Shown here piece by piece: positions 1 to 8,100 of a DNA stretch of 64,000 nucleotides. Every line of letters starts with the position of its first letter. The first letter of the stretch is position 1. Origin of the DNA: Geminocystis sp. NIES-3708 (GTDB taxonomy: Bacteria; Cyanobacteriota; Cyanobacteriia; Cyanobacteriales; Cyanobacteriaceae); assembly GCF_001548095.1 (NCBI RefSeq), contig NZ_AP014815.1, positions 867,656 through 931,655 of the forward strand. The letters are read 5' to 3'. A program made the translations under genes and the position numbers. Below the pieces are notes generated by a model. The model saw nothing but the letters and a program-made list of their open reading frames with translations. It ran no database searches and was not told where the DNA came from.

Positions 1-339
1 TAATGCCGCTTTTAATAAAGTATTATCTAATTCAGCAATAACTTGTCCCTGACTAACTTTATCACCAACATCCACTTTCAAACTTAATATTTGTCCTTCA
101 GCTTGCGATCGCAATATAATTTGTTTAATAGGTTCTGTTGTACCAATATATTCTTGTGATTTATTCAGAAACTCTCTTGTCACTTTTATCGCATCTACGG
201 CAGGGGGAGGAGGATTTTTACTTACGTCTTGCTCTTCTTGTGCTTCGGTTTTCGATTCCATAAAACACCCCGTCAAAGGTGATAACAATAAAAATAAACA
301 TCCATATTTGACAATGGTATTAGTGGTGAGAAACATCAT
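1..339 (-). CDS. RND/HlyD-family efflux adaptor lipoprotein (5' part only)
   Basis: Only the first 113 codons lie in the window; the gene runs off the left edge. The N-terminus has a hydrophobic signal ending in a lipobox with Leu-Thr-Gly-Cys, lipidation Cys at residue 25, so the protein should be anchored to a membrane and face the periplasm. A Pro-rich linker (about 44-48) is followed by the start of a biotinyl-lipoyl-like hairpin (Glu-Gly-Gln-Ile, then Val-Gly-Asp-Lys-Val), typical of membrane-fusion subunits of tripartite efflux pumps. The substrate cannot be told. An alternative start is the next Met codon, at 336. Family assignment is inference from this short piece. Confidence 0.75.
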   Translation of the reverse strand, partial: MMFLTTNTIVKYGCLFLLLSPLTGCFMESKTEAQEEQDVSKNPPPPAVDAIKVTREFLNKSQEYIGTTEPIKQIILRSQAEGQILSLKVDVGDKVSQGQVIAELDNTLLKAAL

Positions 340-419
340 TCGCAGTTAAATAATATAAAGATTTATTAACAAAAATTCTCTTTTATTGTATCATTTCAAT
401 ATTTGTACTGAAGGTGAAA

Positions 420-872
420 ATGCAGATTATGGACTTAAATTTTTTATTTAACATAGCAAATATTTTTGTGCTTCCATTTTGGTTATTAATTATTTTTATG
501 CCAAATTGGGTATTAACTAAAAAAATAATGGAATCTTACTTAATATTTTTACCACTAATTTTTTTATATATTTATCTTTTTATTACCAGCTTAAACCCAG
601 AATCAATAGCTACTTTATCTAATCCTCAATTATTAGATTTAGCCAAAGTATTTAGTGATCCTGTCGTAACTTTTGCCGGTTGGGTACACTTTCTAATATT
701 AGACTTATTTTTGGGAAGATATATCTATTGGCAAGGACAAAATGAAAAAATTTGGACAATACACTCATTAATTCTTTGTTTATTTGCAGGACCAATTGGC
801 TTTTTATCCCATATAATAACTAAAGCTATTCAAACTCAATTAACAAAAAAAGTTGAACCTGAATTAACTTAG
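420..872 (+). CDS. ABA4-like (DUF4281) integral membrane protein
   Basis: About 150 residues with four hydrophobic segments and the family signature around residues 75-105 (Asp-Pro, Ala-Gly-Trp-Val-His, then Asp-Leu-Phe-Leu-Gly-Arg-Tyr-Ile). It resembles ABA4/DUF4281 proteins; plant ABA4 is needed for neoxanthin formation, while the role of cyanobacterial homologues is less clear. A GTG at 414 is in frame, but the ATG at 420 sits about 5 nt after an AAGG motif and is preferred. It stands alone, convergent with the aldo/keto reductase. Function beyond family membership is not shown by the sequence. Confidence 0.75.
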   Translation: MQIMDLNFLFNIANIFVLPFWLLIIFMPNWVLTKKIMESYLIFLPLIFLYIYLFITSLNPESIATLSNPQLLDLAKVFSDPVVTFAGWVHFLILDLFLGRYIYWQGQNEKIWTIHSLILCLFAGPIGFLSHIITKAIQTQLTKKVEPELT

Positions 873-873
873 A

Positions 874-898
874 TTAATTGTTAATTATTAATTGTTAA
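874..898. repeat. 7-bp periodic intergenic repeat (TTAATTR units)
   Basis: Three to four tandem TTAATTG/TTAATTA heptamers lie between two convergent genes. It is one of several such tracts in this window outside the CAST and resembles the short tandemly repeated repetitive (STRR) heptamers known from cyanobacteria. Confidence 0.6.
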
Positions 899-899
899 C

Positions 900-2081
900 C
901 TAGCTTTGAGATAAACGCTTAACTTCTTCTCCCCCTAAAATCTTCTGTGCTTCCGCCAAAAATTGAGGTATTTTATCTTTATATGGACTATTGACTAAAC
1001 ATTGGGTTAAATTAAATTCCTCTAATTTATCCGCTTTTTTTCCTGGAAACCAATGTCCTCCATTACCTAACAAATTGTAACGCATTTTCCCATATTCGAC
1101 TAAATCGTAAGCTAATACTAAATTTCGTAACCATAAAATCATGGGTATATTAATATTACCAGGGGTTTGTTCATGATTCGGTAATCCAATATGCCATGTG
1201 TTTAACCATTCTTCCCCTAATATTTCTTTAGCATGGTTTTCTAATCTTTCAATAATTGGGGGTAATAATTCTTTTGCTTGAGGAAGCAGTGATAAGGTAG
1301 TTAAATGTTCGTCAAAATCTGAAGGTTTTTCTGCACCAATACTCAAAGTATGTATTTCAGGACGAGATAAACAAAATAAATTATTGAAAACGATGGGAGA
1401 AAGAGGTTTAGTTAGATTAATTAACTTAGAAGGTGATTGATAAAGCATACCCCCTTTATTTGAAGGGCTAATAATAAAAACACCCATATCATGGTGGTTA
1501 GCCTCTAAAATTGCTTCCCAATTATTTTGATATATCCAATACCAATGTAAATTTACATAATCAAACTCATTAGTTTTGATCGTTTTTACGATTATATCTG
1601 TTGGTGCATGGGTTGAAAAACCAATAAATCTGACTTTCCCTTCTTGTTGCAATTTCCTCGCTTCTTCTAAACAACCACCCTCCTTCATCGTACAATCTAA
1701 TAGTTCAAAGGTATTAATACCATGTAAACCTAGTAAATCGACATAATCAAGATTCAAATAACTCAGAGATTTTTCAAAATTAGCTCTAAATACTTTACCA
1801 TCTTCTTCTGGGGAGATTTTGGTTTGAATAATAAGTTTTTCTCTTGGTAATGTTGGCAGAATTTGTCCTAATTGTATTTCTGACGAACCATAAAATCTAG
1901 CAGTTTCGATATGATTTATGCCAATTTCTAAGCTTTTTTTAATAGTTAATTCTAAATTACGTTGATTATCTTCAGGGATTTCATTTATGGGTAAATCTTG
2001 CCATTTATATTGATAACGCATTCCTCCGCAGGAAAACACAGGCATAGATAATTCTGTTCTACCAAATCGGCGATATTCCAT
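900..2081 (-). CDS. aldo/keto reductase family oxidoreductase
   Basis: A 393-residue (beta/alpha)8 NAD(P)H-dependent oxidoreductase of the aldo/keto reductase superfamily. The N-terminus (Tyr-Arg-Arg-Phe-Gly-Arg-Thr) is typical. The Thr-Ala-Arg-Phe-Tyr-Gly segment carries the catalytic Tyr; Gln-Thr-Lys supplies the Lys and Gly-Leu-His-Gly the His. The usual tetrad Asp before Thr-Ala is Glu here. Length and the C-terminal extension fit the larger COG1453-like subgroup, but no CxxCxxC iron-sulfur motif is seen. The ATG at 2081 is chosen because residues upstream of it do not look like the family. The substrate is unknown. Confidence 0.8.
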   Translation of the reverse strand: MEYRRFGRTELSMPVFSCGGMRYQYKWQDLPINEIPEDNQRNLELTIKKSLEIGINHIETARFYGSSEIQLGQILPTLPREKLIIQTKISPEEDGKVFRANFEKSLSYLNLDYVDLLGLHGINTFELLDCTMKEGGCLEEARKLQQEGKVRFIGFSTHAPTDIIVKTIKTNEFDYVNLHWYWIYQNNWEAILEANHHDMGVFIISPSNKGGMLYQSPSKLINLTKPLSPIVFNNLFCLSRPEIHTLSIGAEKPSDFDEHLTTLSLLPQAKELLPPIIERLENHAKEILGEEWLNTWHIGLPNHEQTPGNINIPMILWLRNLVLAYDLVEYGKMRYNLLGNGGHWFPGKKADKLEEFNLTQCLVNSPYKDKIPQFLAEAQKILGGEEVKRLSQS

Positions 2082-2234
2082 TATAGATATTAAAAAAGAC
2101 AATAAAATTAAATTATAAAAGTATTTTGGATGCGAAGATAACAGTGTAGATAAATTTAGATTGAGAGTAAAAATATTAAATTAGGAACTTACCTTGCATC
2201 ATTGTTTCATTGAAGATATAATAAATTACAGGAA

Positions 2235-2308
2235 GGACGTATAGCTCAGTTGGTTAGAGTACATCGTTGACATCGATGGGGTCTCGTGTTCGAGTCACGA
2301 TACGTCCA
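2235..2308 (+). tRNA. tRNA-Val (anticodon GAC)
   Basis: A 74-nt cloverleaf: acceptor arms GGACGTA and TACGTCC pair perfectly with discriminator A at 2308; the D-arm GCTC/GAGT follows; anticodon stem CATCG/CGATG encloses loop TTGACAT (anticodon GAC, Val); T-arm TCGTG/CACGA holds TTCGAGT. No CCA is encoded. The gene is intact, and the CAST end begins 8 bp past its last base. The anticodon-to-variable region contains the protospacer matched by the CAST homing guide, so this is the attachment target. Confidence 0.95.
2266..2285 (+). other. CAST homing target: GTT PAM plus protospacer in tRNA-Val
   Basis: Bases 2269-2285 (GACATCGATGGGGTCTC) match the delocalised guide in the CAST at 15 of 17 positions (mismatches at positions 7 and 16). 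The three bases directly 5' (2266-2268) are GTT, fitting the GTN PAM known for Cas12k. The transposon end lies 48 bp after the PAM, within the range I recall for AcCAST (about 49-56 bp) and shorter than for ShCAST (about 60-66 bp). Confidence 0.85.
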
Positions 2309-2316
2309 TTTATTTT

Positions 2317-2410
2317 TGTACAGTGCCACATTAATTGTCATCGGTGACAAATTAATGTCGTTATGCCAAATTCTTGTCTTTTAATAAGCAGTGACAAATT
2401 AAATGTCGTC
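2317..2410 (+). repeat. CAST CRISPR-side transposon end with TnsB-site repeats
   Basis: After TGTACA there are four related units: 2323-2340 (GTGCCACATTAATTGTCA), 2344-2360 (GTGACAAATTAATGTCG), 2363-2378 (ATGCCAAATTCTTGTC) and 2391-2408 (GTGACAAATT then AAATGTCG). They resemble the TnsB-binding repeats of ShCAST ends. This end abuts the target tRNA. Confidence 0.85.
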
Positions 2411-2463
2411 TAATAAATTTGCCTTGTGGTTTGTTTCGATGGTGGGGAAATTTAATTTTTATT

Positions 2464-2500
2464 TGTGACCCCATTGATGTCCTTTCAATCTATCCTAAGT
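2464..2500 (-). ncRNA. Delocalised homing crRNA of the CAST
   Basis: On the minus strand a degenerate repeat tail (CTTAGGATAGATTGAAAG, to 2482) is followed from 2481 by GACATCAATGGGGTCAC, which matches tRNA-Val at 15/17 positions beside a GTT PAM. Only the 3' part of the array repeat (GATTGAAA) is conserved. The segment AGGATAGATT is perfectly complementary to AATCTATCCT in the tracrRNA, a better pairing than the array repeats can form. Such delocalised guides mediate homing of V-K CASTs to tRNA genes. No promoter was identified; expression could be read-through from the tracrRNA/array. Confidence 0.85.
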
Positions 2501-2580
2501 CGATTATACTGTATTGATTTATTTCGGCTCGATCGATCATTAATTTTTTGTCTTACCCTAATTTGATCGTTGCTCAGATA

Positions 2581-2688
2581 TTTTCAATCAACCCCAAAGG
2601 GAAAACTTGATTGAAACCATCAATGGAGGCAATATTCCCCGATTAGATAATTTTTCAATCAACCCCAAAGGGAAAACTTGATTGAAAC
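2581..2688 (-). CRISPR. Type V-K CRISPR array, two 37-bp repeats
   Basis: Identical 37-bp repeats at 2652-2688 and 2581-2617, read on the minus strand in the same direction as the tracrRNA (repeat begins GTTTCAATCAAG and ends GGGGTTGATTGAAAA). One 34-bp spacer (2618-2651) lies between; a second probably starts at 2580 and runs on without a third recognisable repeat. A half-repeat-like GGATTCAATC (complement of 2719-2728) lies upstream. The repeat 3' end resembles the ShCAST repeat. No adaptation genes are present, as usual for V-K. Neither spacer was noticed elsewhere in this window. Confidence 0.85.
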
Positions 2689-2880
2689 CCCGTGCTTCGG
2701 AAGCCTTATACAGTAAGAGATTGAATCCATATTTGCGTAAGGTTAAGGAAAAAAGTTCATTTCAGCTAACACGTTTTTACTTTTAAGGGAAGAACAGTTC
2801 TTAAAAGGTTTGATAGATATAGTTTCTATCGTTAGCGTAAGGGGTAACAATGAAATTCCACATCAAGACCGAAAAATAAT

Positions 2881-3105
2881 ACAGTCTAAAGGATAGATTC
2901 CTCCTTGGTCGGAGGTGATTCAGTGCCATCACTATAGTACGTCTATCCCCTTTTTGCTGGGTGCACACCTTATTCCCTACGGAGTAGGCAGCATCAGGGT
3001 GGACAGTCACTAGGGTCAGAAAGCACATCTGTTATGATACAGACAAACGAACCCTCATTTTACATAGCACAGAGGTCGAAACATGAGCTACGGTGCGATT
3101 AATAT
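2881..3105 (-). ncRNA. tracrRNA of the V-K CAST
   Basis: This minus-strand segment between cas12k and the array tracks the ShCAST tracrRNA along its length: it starts ATATTAATCGC, has the stem GTCTGTATCATAACAGAT, TGCTTTCTGACCCTAG, CACCCTGATGCTGC, GTGCACCCAGCA, and ends CTGAATCACCTCC..GGAGGAATCTATCC. CACCTCC/GGAGG forms a hairpin before the anti-repeat AATCTATCC (about 2891-2899), which pairs with crRNA repeat tails. Exact ends are estimated from ShCAST. A short ORF across it is not a gene. Confidence 0.88.
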
Positions 3106-3126
3106 TCAATTTTCAAGGTTCTATAA

Positions 3127-4953
3127 TCATTCCAAAGTTAATATTGCCATTTGTTTGGCTTTTTCTTGGGGGCTACCTCGAATGGGTTGTTTTACTTCTT
3201 GAATCAAAATATCTAATTTCGAGGCTTGAAGTTGAATACTATCAATTAAACGTCCATAACTCCAATGGTGAATATTGATTCGATAATTCTTCAAATATTT
3301 TTTCTGAGCTTCTTTACAATTTGGAATCTTCGCCTCGGCTTTTGCTTCTATCTCAGCTTGAATGGAATCTCGAATATTTTTCAAGTTTGGAAGAAGTATT
3401 GTACTAGCTTGATACTGCTTGGCTATTGAAACAATACTTTGAGCTAATAAACGATCGAGATACTGCCCTAACTCCGATTCTTGTTGAGTGAAAAAATCAG
3501 AAGAATTTTGTCTCTGGGTTTTATGTCTTTGATGAGAAAGTCTTTGCTTTTGGTTACGTTGACGATTAAGCAAGTGATAATTATTATCTAATAGTTGTTT
3601 CGTGCTTCGATAAGTTAAGACTTCTTGCGAAGACATATTGAACATAGCAATAGTTGCAGGGTATTCTAAACTCATGGAAACAGCAACCACAATATTTTGA
3701 TTCCCTTGATATAAAGGTTTACTTGGACGGGGGAAAGAATTATCAAGACGAGCGAGAGTCGATTGTTTGCGTTTGATAAAAGCATCTTGAGTTTTAGTTC
3801 GCTCACTTTTATTATTCATAGCATCAATGAGATTAACAACCTCTTTCACCTTCTTCTGTCGAACTAATTCCGTACCTTCTGCCGTCTCAAAACAAGTATC
3901 TAAAGAGCAATATAGAGTCAAATGATTATTTTGCCATGCTTCTTGTTTGCCCTCATGTTCTTGCCAGAGCAACATTCCTGAGCGTAGAGTAAATAAAGCA
4001 CTAGAGTGTTGATTTTTTCCTTTTCTTTTGACTTCCTGATCCTCATAAAAACGCTCAAACCATTTTAACTGCTGTTGATCACAATAGATTTCAAAAACAA
4101 GTTTACCCAAGCCATTAAAAGTAACACACAAACGTCCTTTTTTGTTCTTACTCCATCTTAAATCTTCATTGGTATTGAACATAACAGGATAAGGAACAGA
4201 CTTAGATTGTCTAAGTAATTGATCTTGCCATTGTTTTGCTTCCTCATCAGTTTGCGGAATTGTGTTAGAAACTAAATTGAGCATCCCTAGCCATGAATCA
4301 TTAGTAAGATTTCTTCCCATAGGAGGGCTAGAGTCTATTTTTTTTTGCAATTTCTCTATCTTAATCTGTAGTTTACGGCGACGTTTCTGAAATTTTTGAT
4401 AATCTTCGGGTTTCTCAGGAAGTTTACGTCCATTTTTAAGTAAGTAAGATATTGCCGATCGAGTTAGTAAATCTGATGTCGATTCATAAGTCTTAAAATA
4501 GTCATCGGGAGAAGAATCTTTTAAATCTTTATCTAACAATTCTCTAGCCTTGACTCTAATATCCGTTAAGGAAAAATTAGTTTCATTCTTGAATTCTGTA
4601 TCACTCTTAAACATCTCAAACCATCTTTGCTGTCCTTGCAACCGAAAACGTAAACGTCTCTGGGTACGCAAGTAAGATTTATAAATATAATCAACAAGAT
4701 TTATGGCACTGGCATAAAAACGGGATGGTTGTCCTTCAAATTCTGCTCTTTGTTTTAATTGATCACATAGTTTACTAATTAAACCTGATGGTAATTTACC
4801 TAATTCGCACCATTGTTCCAAGTCTTCATGTTGAGATAGTTCTAATAGTAACTCATTGATCAAGGGTGTATTCTTCTGCACCATCAAATTCCAGAGTTGA
4901 TGACGATTCGATTTACTACTAATTAGACGACAATGAATAGTGATAACAGCCAT
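3127..4953 (-). CDS. cas12k: Cas12k (C2c5), nuclease-inactive CRISPR effector of the CAST
   Basis: 608 residues, close to the roughly 640 of ShCas12k. It uses crRNA and tracrRNA to bind target DNA and recruits TniQ/TnsC/TnsB for insertion downstream of the PAM. Visible features: the N-terminal Val-Ile-Thr-Ile-His-Cys-Arg-Leu start, a basic Arg-rich helix region (about 115-125), and a degenerate RuvC fold in the C-terminal third. The RuvC-I strand reads Val-Ala-Val-Ser-Met-Ser-Leu-Glu where active Cas12 has Asp, and the RuvC-II strand ends Leu-Pro-Asn-Leu without the catalytic Glu, as expected for this family. It is divergent from cvkR-hsdR with a 199-bp intergenic region holding a CvkR-like operator. 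It appears intact. Confidence 0.93.
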   Translation of the reverse strand: MAVITIHCRLISSKSNRHQLWNLMVQKNTPLINELLLELSQHEDLEQWCELGKLPSGLISKLCDQLKQRAEFEGQPSRFYASAINLVDYIYKSYLRTQRRLRFRLQGQQRWFEMFKSDTEFKNETNFSLTDIRVKARELLDKDLKDSSPDDYFKTYESTSDLLTRSAISYLLKNGRKLPEKPEDYQKFQKRRRKLQIKIEKLQKKIDSSPPMGRNLTNDSWLGMLNLVSNTIPQTDEEAKQWQDQLLRQSKSVPYPVMFNTNEDLRWSKNKKGRLCVTFNGLGKLVFEIYCDQQQLKWFERFYEDQEVKRKGKNQHSSALFTLRSGMLLWQEHEGKQEAWQNNHLTLYCSLDTCFETAEGTELVRQKKVKEVVNLIDAMNNKSERTKTQDAFIKRKQSTLARLDNSFPRPSKPLYQGNQNIVVAVSMSLEYPATIAMFNMSSQEVLTYRSTKQLLDNNYHLLNRQRNQKQRLSHQRHKTQRQNSSDFFTQQESELGQYLDRLLAQSIVSIAKQYQASTILLPNLKNIRDSIQAEIEAKAEAKIPNCKEAQKKYLKNYRINIHHWSYGRLIDSIQLQASKLDILIQEVKQPIRGSPQEKAKQMAILTLE

Positions 4954-5048
4954 TTCCAGAATAACTCTATTTAGTATTTTTGTTCGACCTTAATGTTTGA
5001 ATCTGATTCTAACAAACTTTTTTCAAACTGTCTAGTATTTGTTTAAAA

Positions 5049-5063
5049 ATAACATAATGTTAT
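5049..5063. promoter_or_regulatory. Candidate CvkR operator between cas12k and cvkR-hsdR
   Basis: The palindrome ATAACATAATGTTAT fits the AnnACATnATGTnnT motif that I recall being reported for Anabaena CvkR. It lies 96 bp upstream of the cas12k start and 90 bp upstream of the cvkR-hsdR start. The same 13-bp core recurs upstream of tnsB at 16949-16961. Binding is inferred. Confidence 0.75.
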
Positions 5064-5152
5064 CATTAAAATAGTAATAACGTAAAAGTCTGCTTTTAGG
5101 TACAATAAAAATCTAGTAAAAATGATTCCTTGTTAAAAAACTACTTAAGTTG

Positions 5153-8100
5153 ATGTTTCTTACCACTAAAACAACTTCACAGATAACTGGTTGTACTTTG
5201 CGTCAATTGCAATATTGGCGAGAACAGGGATTAGTAGTACCAGAGGTAGATGCAACAGGAAAAGGACGTAGTGTATTTTACACCAGAGAAAATTTAGTAG
5301 TTTTAATGGTGATGCAGAAATTATTGTCTGGGGGATTAGATTATTCTCAGGCTTGTGCTGGATTGGAAGCGCTTAAAGAACGAGATCCCCATTTTACGGA
5401 TTCAAATATTCAAAGTCGTTATCTCTTATCTCATGATGATGATCACACAATGGTAATTATGGATTTTGAGATTAATAATATAGAACAATGCTTAAAAAAA
5501 GGATGCGCTGTTATCCCCATTTGGTTAGATGAGATTCATTCTTCTTTAACCGAAAAACTAGATCAAGTTTCTTCTCAAGAAATCGATCATCAAGAAATAA
5601 GACAAAAGGCACAGCAAATGGAATCAGAAGCTACTACCAGAAAGAATCGTATCGATCAGATTTTATCGGCTTTAGGATGGAATATAGTGGACTATACTCC
5701 TGATCTTGATAGCTCTCAATTAGTCAATCATGGGGTAAGAGAATATCCTTTAACTACGGGGAGAGCAGACTATGTTTTATTTGTGAATGGCTTATTAGTA
5801 GGAATTATTGAAGCGAAGAAAATATTGATCGAGCCATTATCGGCATTAGAACAGGCAAAACGTTATTCAAAAGGTGCATTTGAAGGCATCGGAAATTGGG
5901 AAGGTTATCGAGTTCCATTTCTGTACTCTAGTAATGGGCAGTTAATTTATTTCCTTGACGTGCGAGAAAAGTTCAATTTAGCTCGTGAAATTAGTTCTTT
6001 TCATACCCCCAATGGGTTGGCAGAATTATTAAAAAGAAAAGTATCTTTCTCCTTTGAGTGGCTTGAAAATAATCCGATCGAACAAAATGAGCATTTAAGA
6101 CCATACCAAGTAGAAGCGATCGCATCCATTGAAAAAGCTATAGCCGAAGGGCGACGAGAATTATTGGTGGCGATGGCAACAGGTACAGGAAAAACTTTTA
6201 TGATCGTTTCTTCTATTTATCGTCTATTGGTTTCTAAAAGGGTGAAACGGGTATTGTTTTTAGTCGATCGCAGGGCATTAGCTGCACAAGCAGTGAGAGC
6301 GTTTGCGTCCTTTTCGACTCCTAATGGAAAGAAGTTTGATCAAGAGTACGAGGTTTATAGTCAACAATTTCAACAGGAAGATTTTGGAGAGGAAGACAAG
6401 TTTAATTCCAAAGTACTACCGAATAAGTATTTGACTGATCCTTCAGAAGTTCATACTTTTGTGTATGTATCAACTATTCAAAGGATGAAACTCAATTTGT
6501 TCGGGAATGCTAATAATCATGTCATTCTGAACGATAGTGAAGAATCTGAGAGATTCCTCGACAAGTTCAAAAAGACAGAAAAATCAGAAAATGTCATAGT
6601 GACAGATGATAGTGGAGATTGTGAATTTGAAGATGGTGTGGAACAGTTGCCAATCCCTATTCATGCCTTTGATCTCATTATCTCTGACGAGTGTCATCGA
6701 GGTTATACTGCCAGTGAAAATGGTTATTGGCGAAGAGTTTTGGATCATTTTGATGCCATTAAGATTGGTTTAACAGCCACTCCTGCCATTCATACCCTGA
6801 ATCTTTTTAAAGAGGTTGTTTTTCGTTACAGTACAGAACAGGCGATCGCCGATGGTTATTTAGTGGACTATGAGCAGGTTAATATTAACTCGGAAGTGAC
6901 TATTAATGGTGCTTTCCTAAGAGAAGGAGAAATGGTTACAAGGGTCGATCAAGAAACAGGAGAGAATTTTTATGATCAATTAGAAGATGAAAGAGAATTT
7001 AATGCTACTGACATAGAACGTAAAATAACAGTACCCGATCGCACTCGAAAAATTATTCAAGAAATTGCTAAATATGCCGAGCAACATGAACAAGAAACAG
7101 GGCGTTTTCCCAAAATATTAATATTTGCTTGTAACGATTTAGAGCATACTTCCCACGCTAATCAGGTGGTTTCTATTTGTAAGGAAGTCTTTAACAGGGG
7201 AGATGATTTCGTCCAAAAGATTACGGGGAAAGTCGATCGCCCCTTACAAAAAATAAGGGAGTTTCGTAACCGTCCTAAACCTGCCATTGCCGTTACAGTG
7301 GACTTATTAACTACGGGTATCGATATACCAGCCATTGAGTTTGTGGTGTTTATGCGATTTGTTAAGTCTCGTATTCTTTGGGTGCAGATGTTGGGAAGGG
7401 GTACAAGACTATGTAAAGACATAGATAAAACTCATTTTAAGGTGTTTGATTGTTTTAATGGCTCTCTAGTAGAATATTTTGCGGATACCACTGATTTTCG
7501 CTTTGTGCCTCCCCGTCAACAGGCTATGCCTTTAAGTCAGCTTGTGGGTAATATTATCTATGATGTCGATCGAGAACGTCATTTGGATATGTTAAATCGG
7601 CGGTTACACAGAGTCGATCGCAGTATCGCCACTGAAGCGAGAGAGCAATTAGATTTGTATTTAAATGGTGCTAGTAACAAAGGGTTAGCTCGAACTTTTC
7701 AAGACTTATTTGATGAACAACCAGAAGAAGCCCTTTCATTATTACAAGATCAAGAATTTATAGATTTTCTGGAAGACTATCCCCGTCGCAGAGCTACTTT
7801 TTTAATTGCGGAGGAGGTTGAGGATACTGTTACATCGGAAGTGGTGGTGCAGGGGCAAAAGCCAGAGGATTACTTAACGGCTTTCTACCGTTTTGTCGAG
7901 GAGAATAGCGAACAGATAGAGGCGTTACAGATATTGCGTCAACGCCCCCAAGATTGGGGAGTAGAAGCCTTAGAGGAGTTAAGAAGTAAGTTGAAGGAGC
8001 ATCGTTTTACAGAGGATAATTTACAAAGGGCTTATAAGTTAGTCCATCAAAAGGCTTTAGCTGATATTATTTCTTTGATCCGTTCGGCTTTTGATCATTC

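Noticed and set aside
2539-2580. Second array spacer (read on the minus strand from 2580) as a possible tRNA-targeting guide
   Set aside because: By eye there is no run of matches to tRNA-Val on either strand; only the delocalised guide at 2464-2481 fits.
2801-3028. 75-codon minus-strand ORF
   Set aside because: It overlaps the tracrRNA, whose sequence matches ShCAST tracrRNA throughout; codon content is not protein-like.
3093-3278. 61-codon plus-strand ORF
   Set aside because: It is antisense to the tracrRNA start and the cas12k 3' end; no family resemblance.
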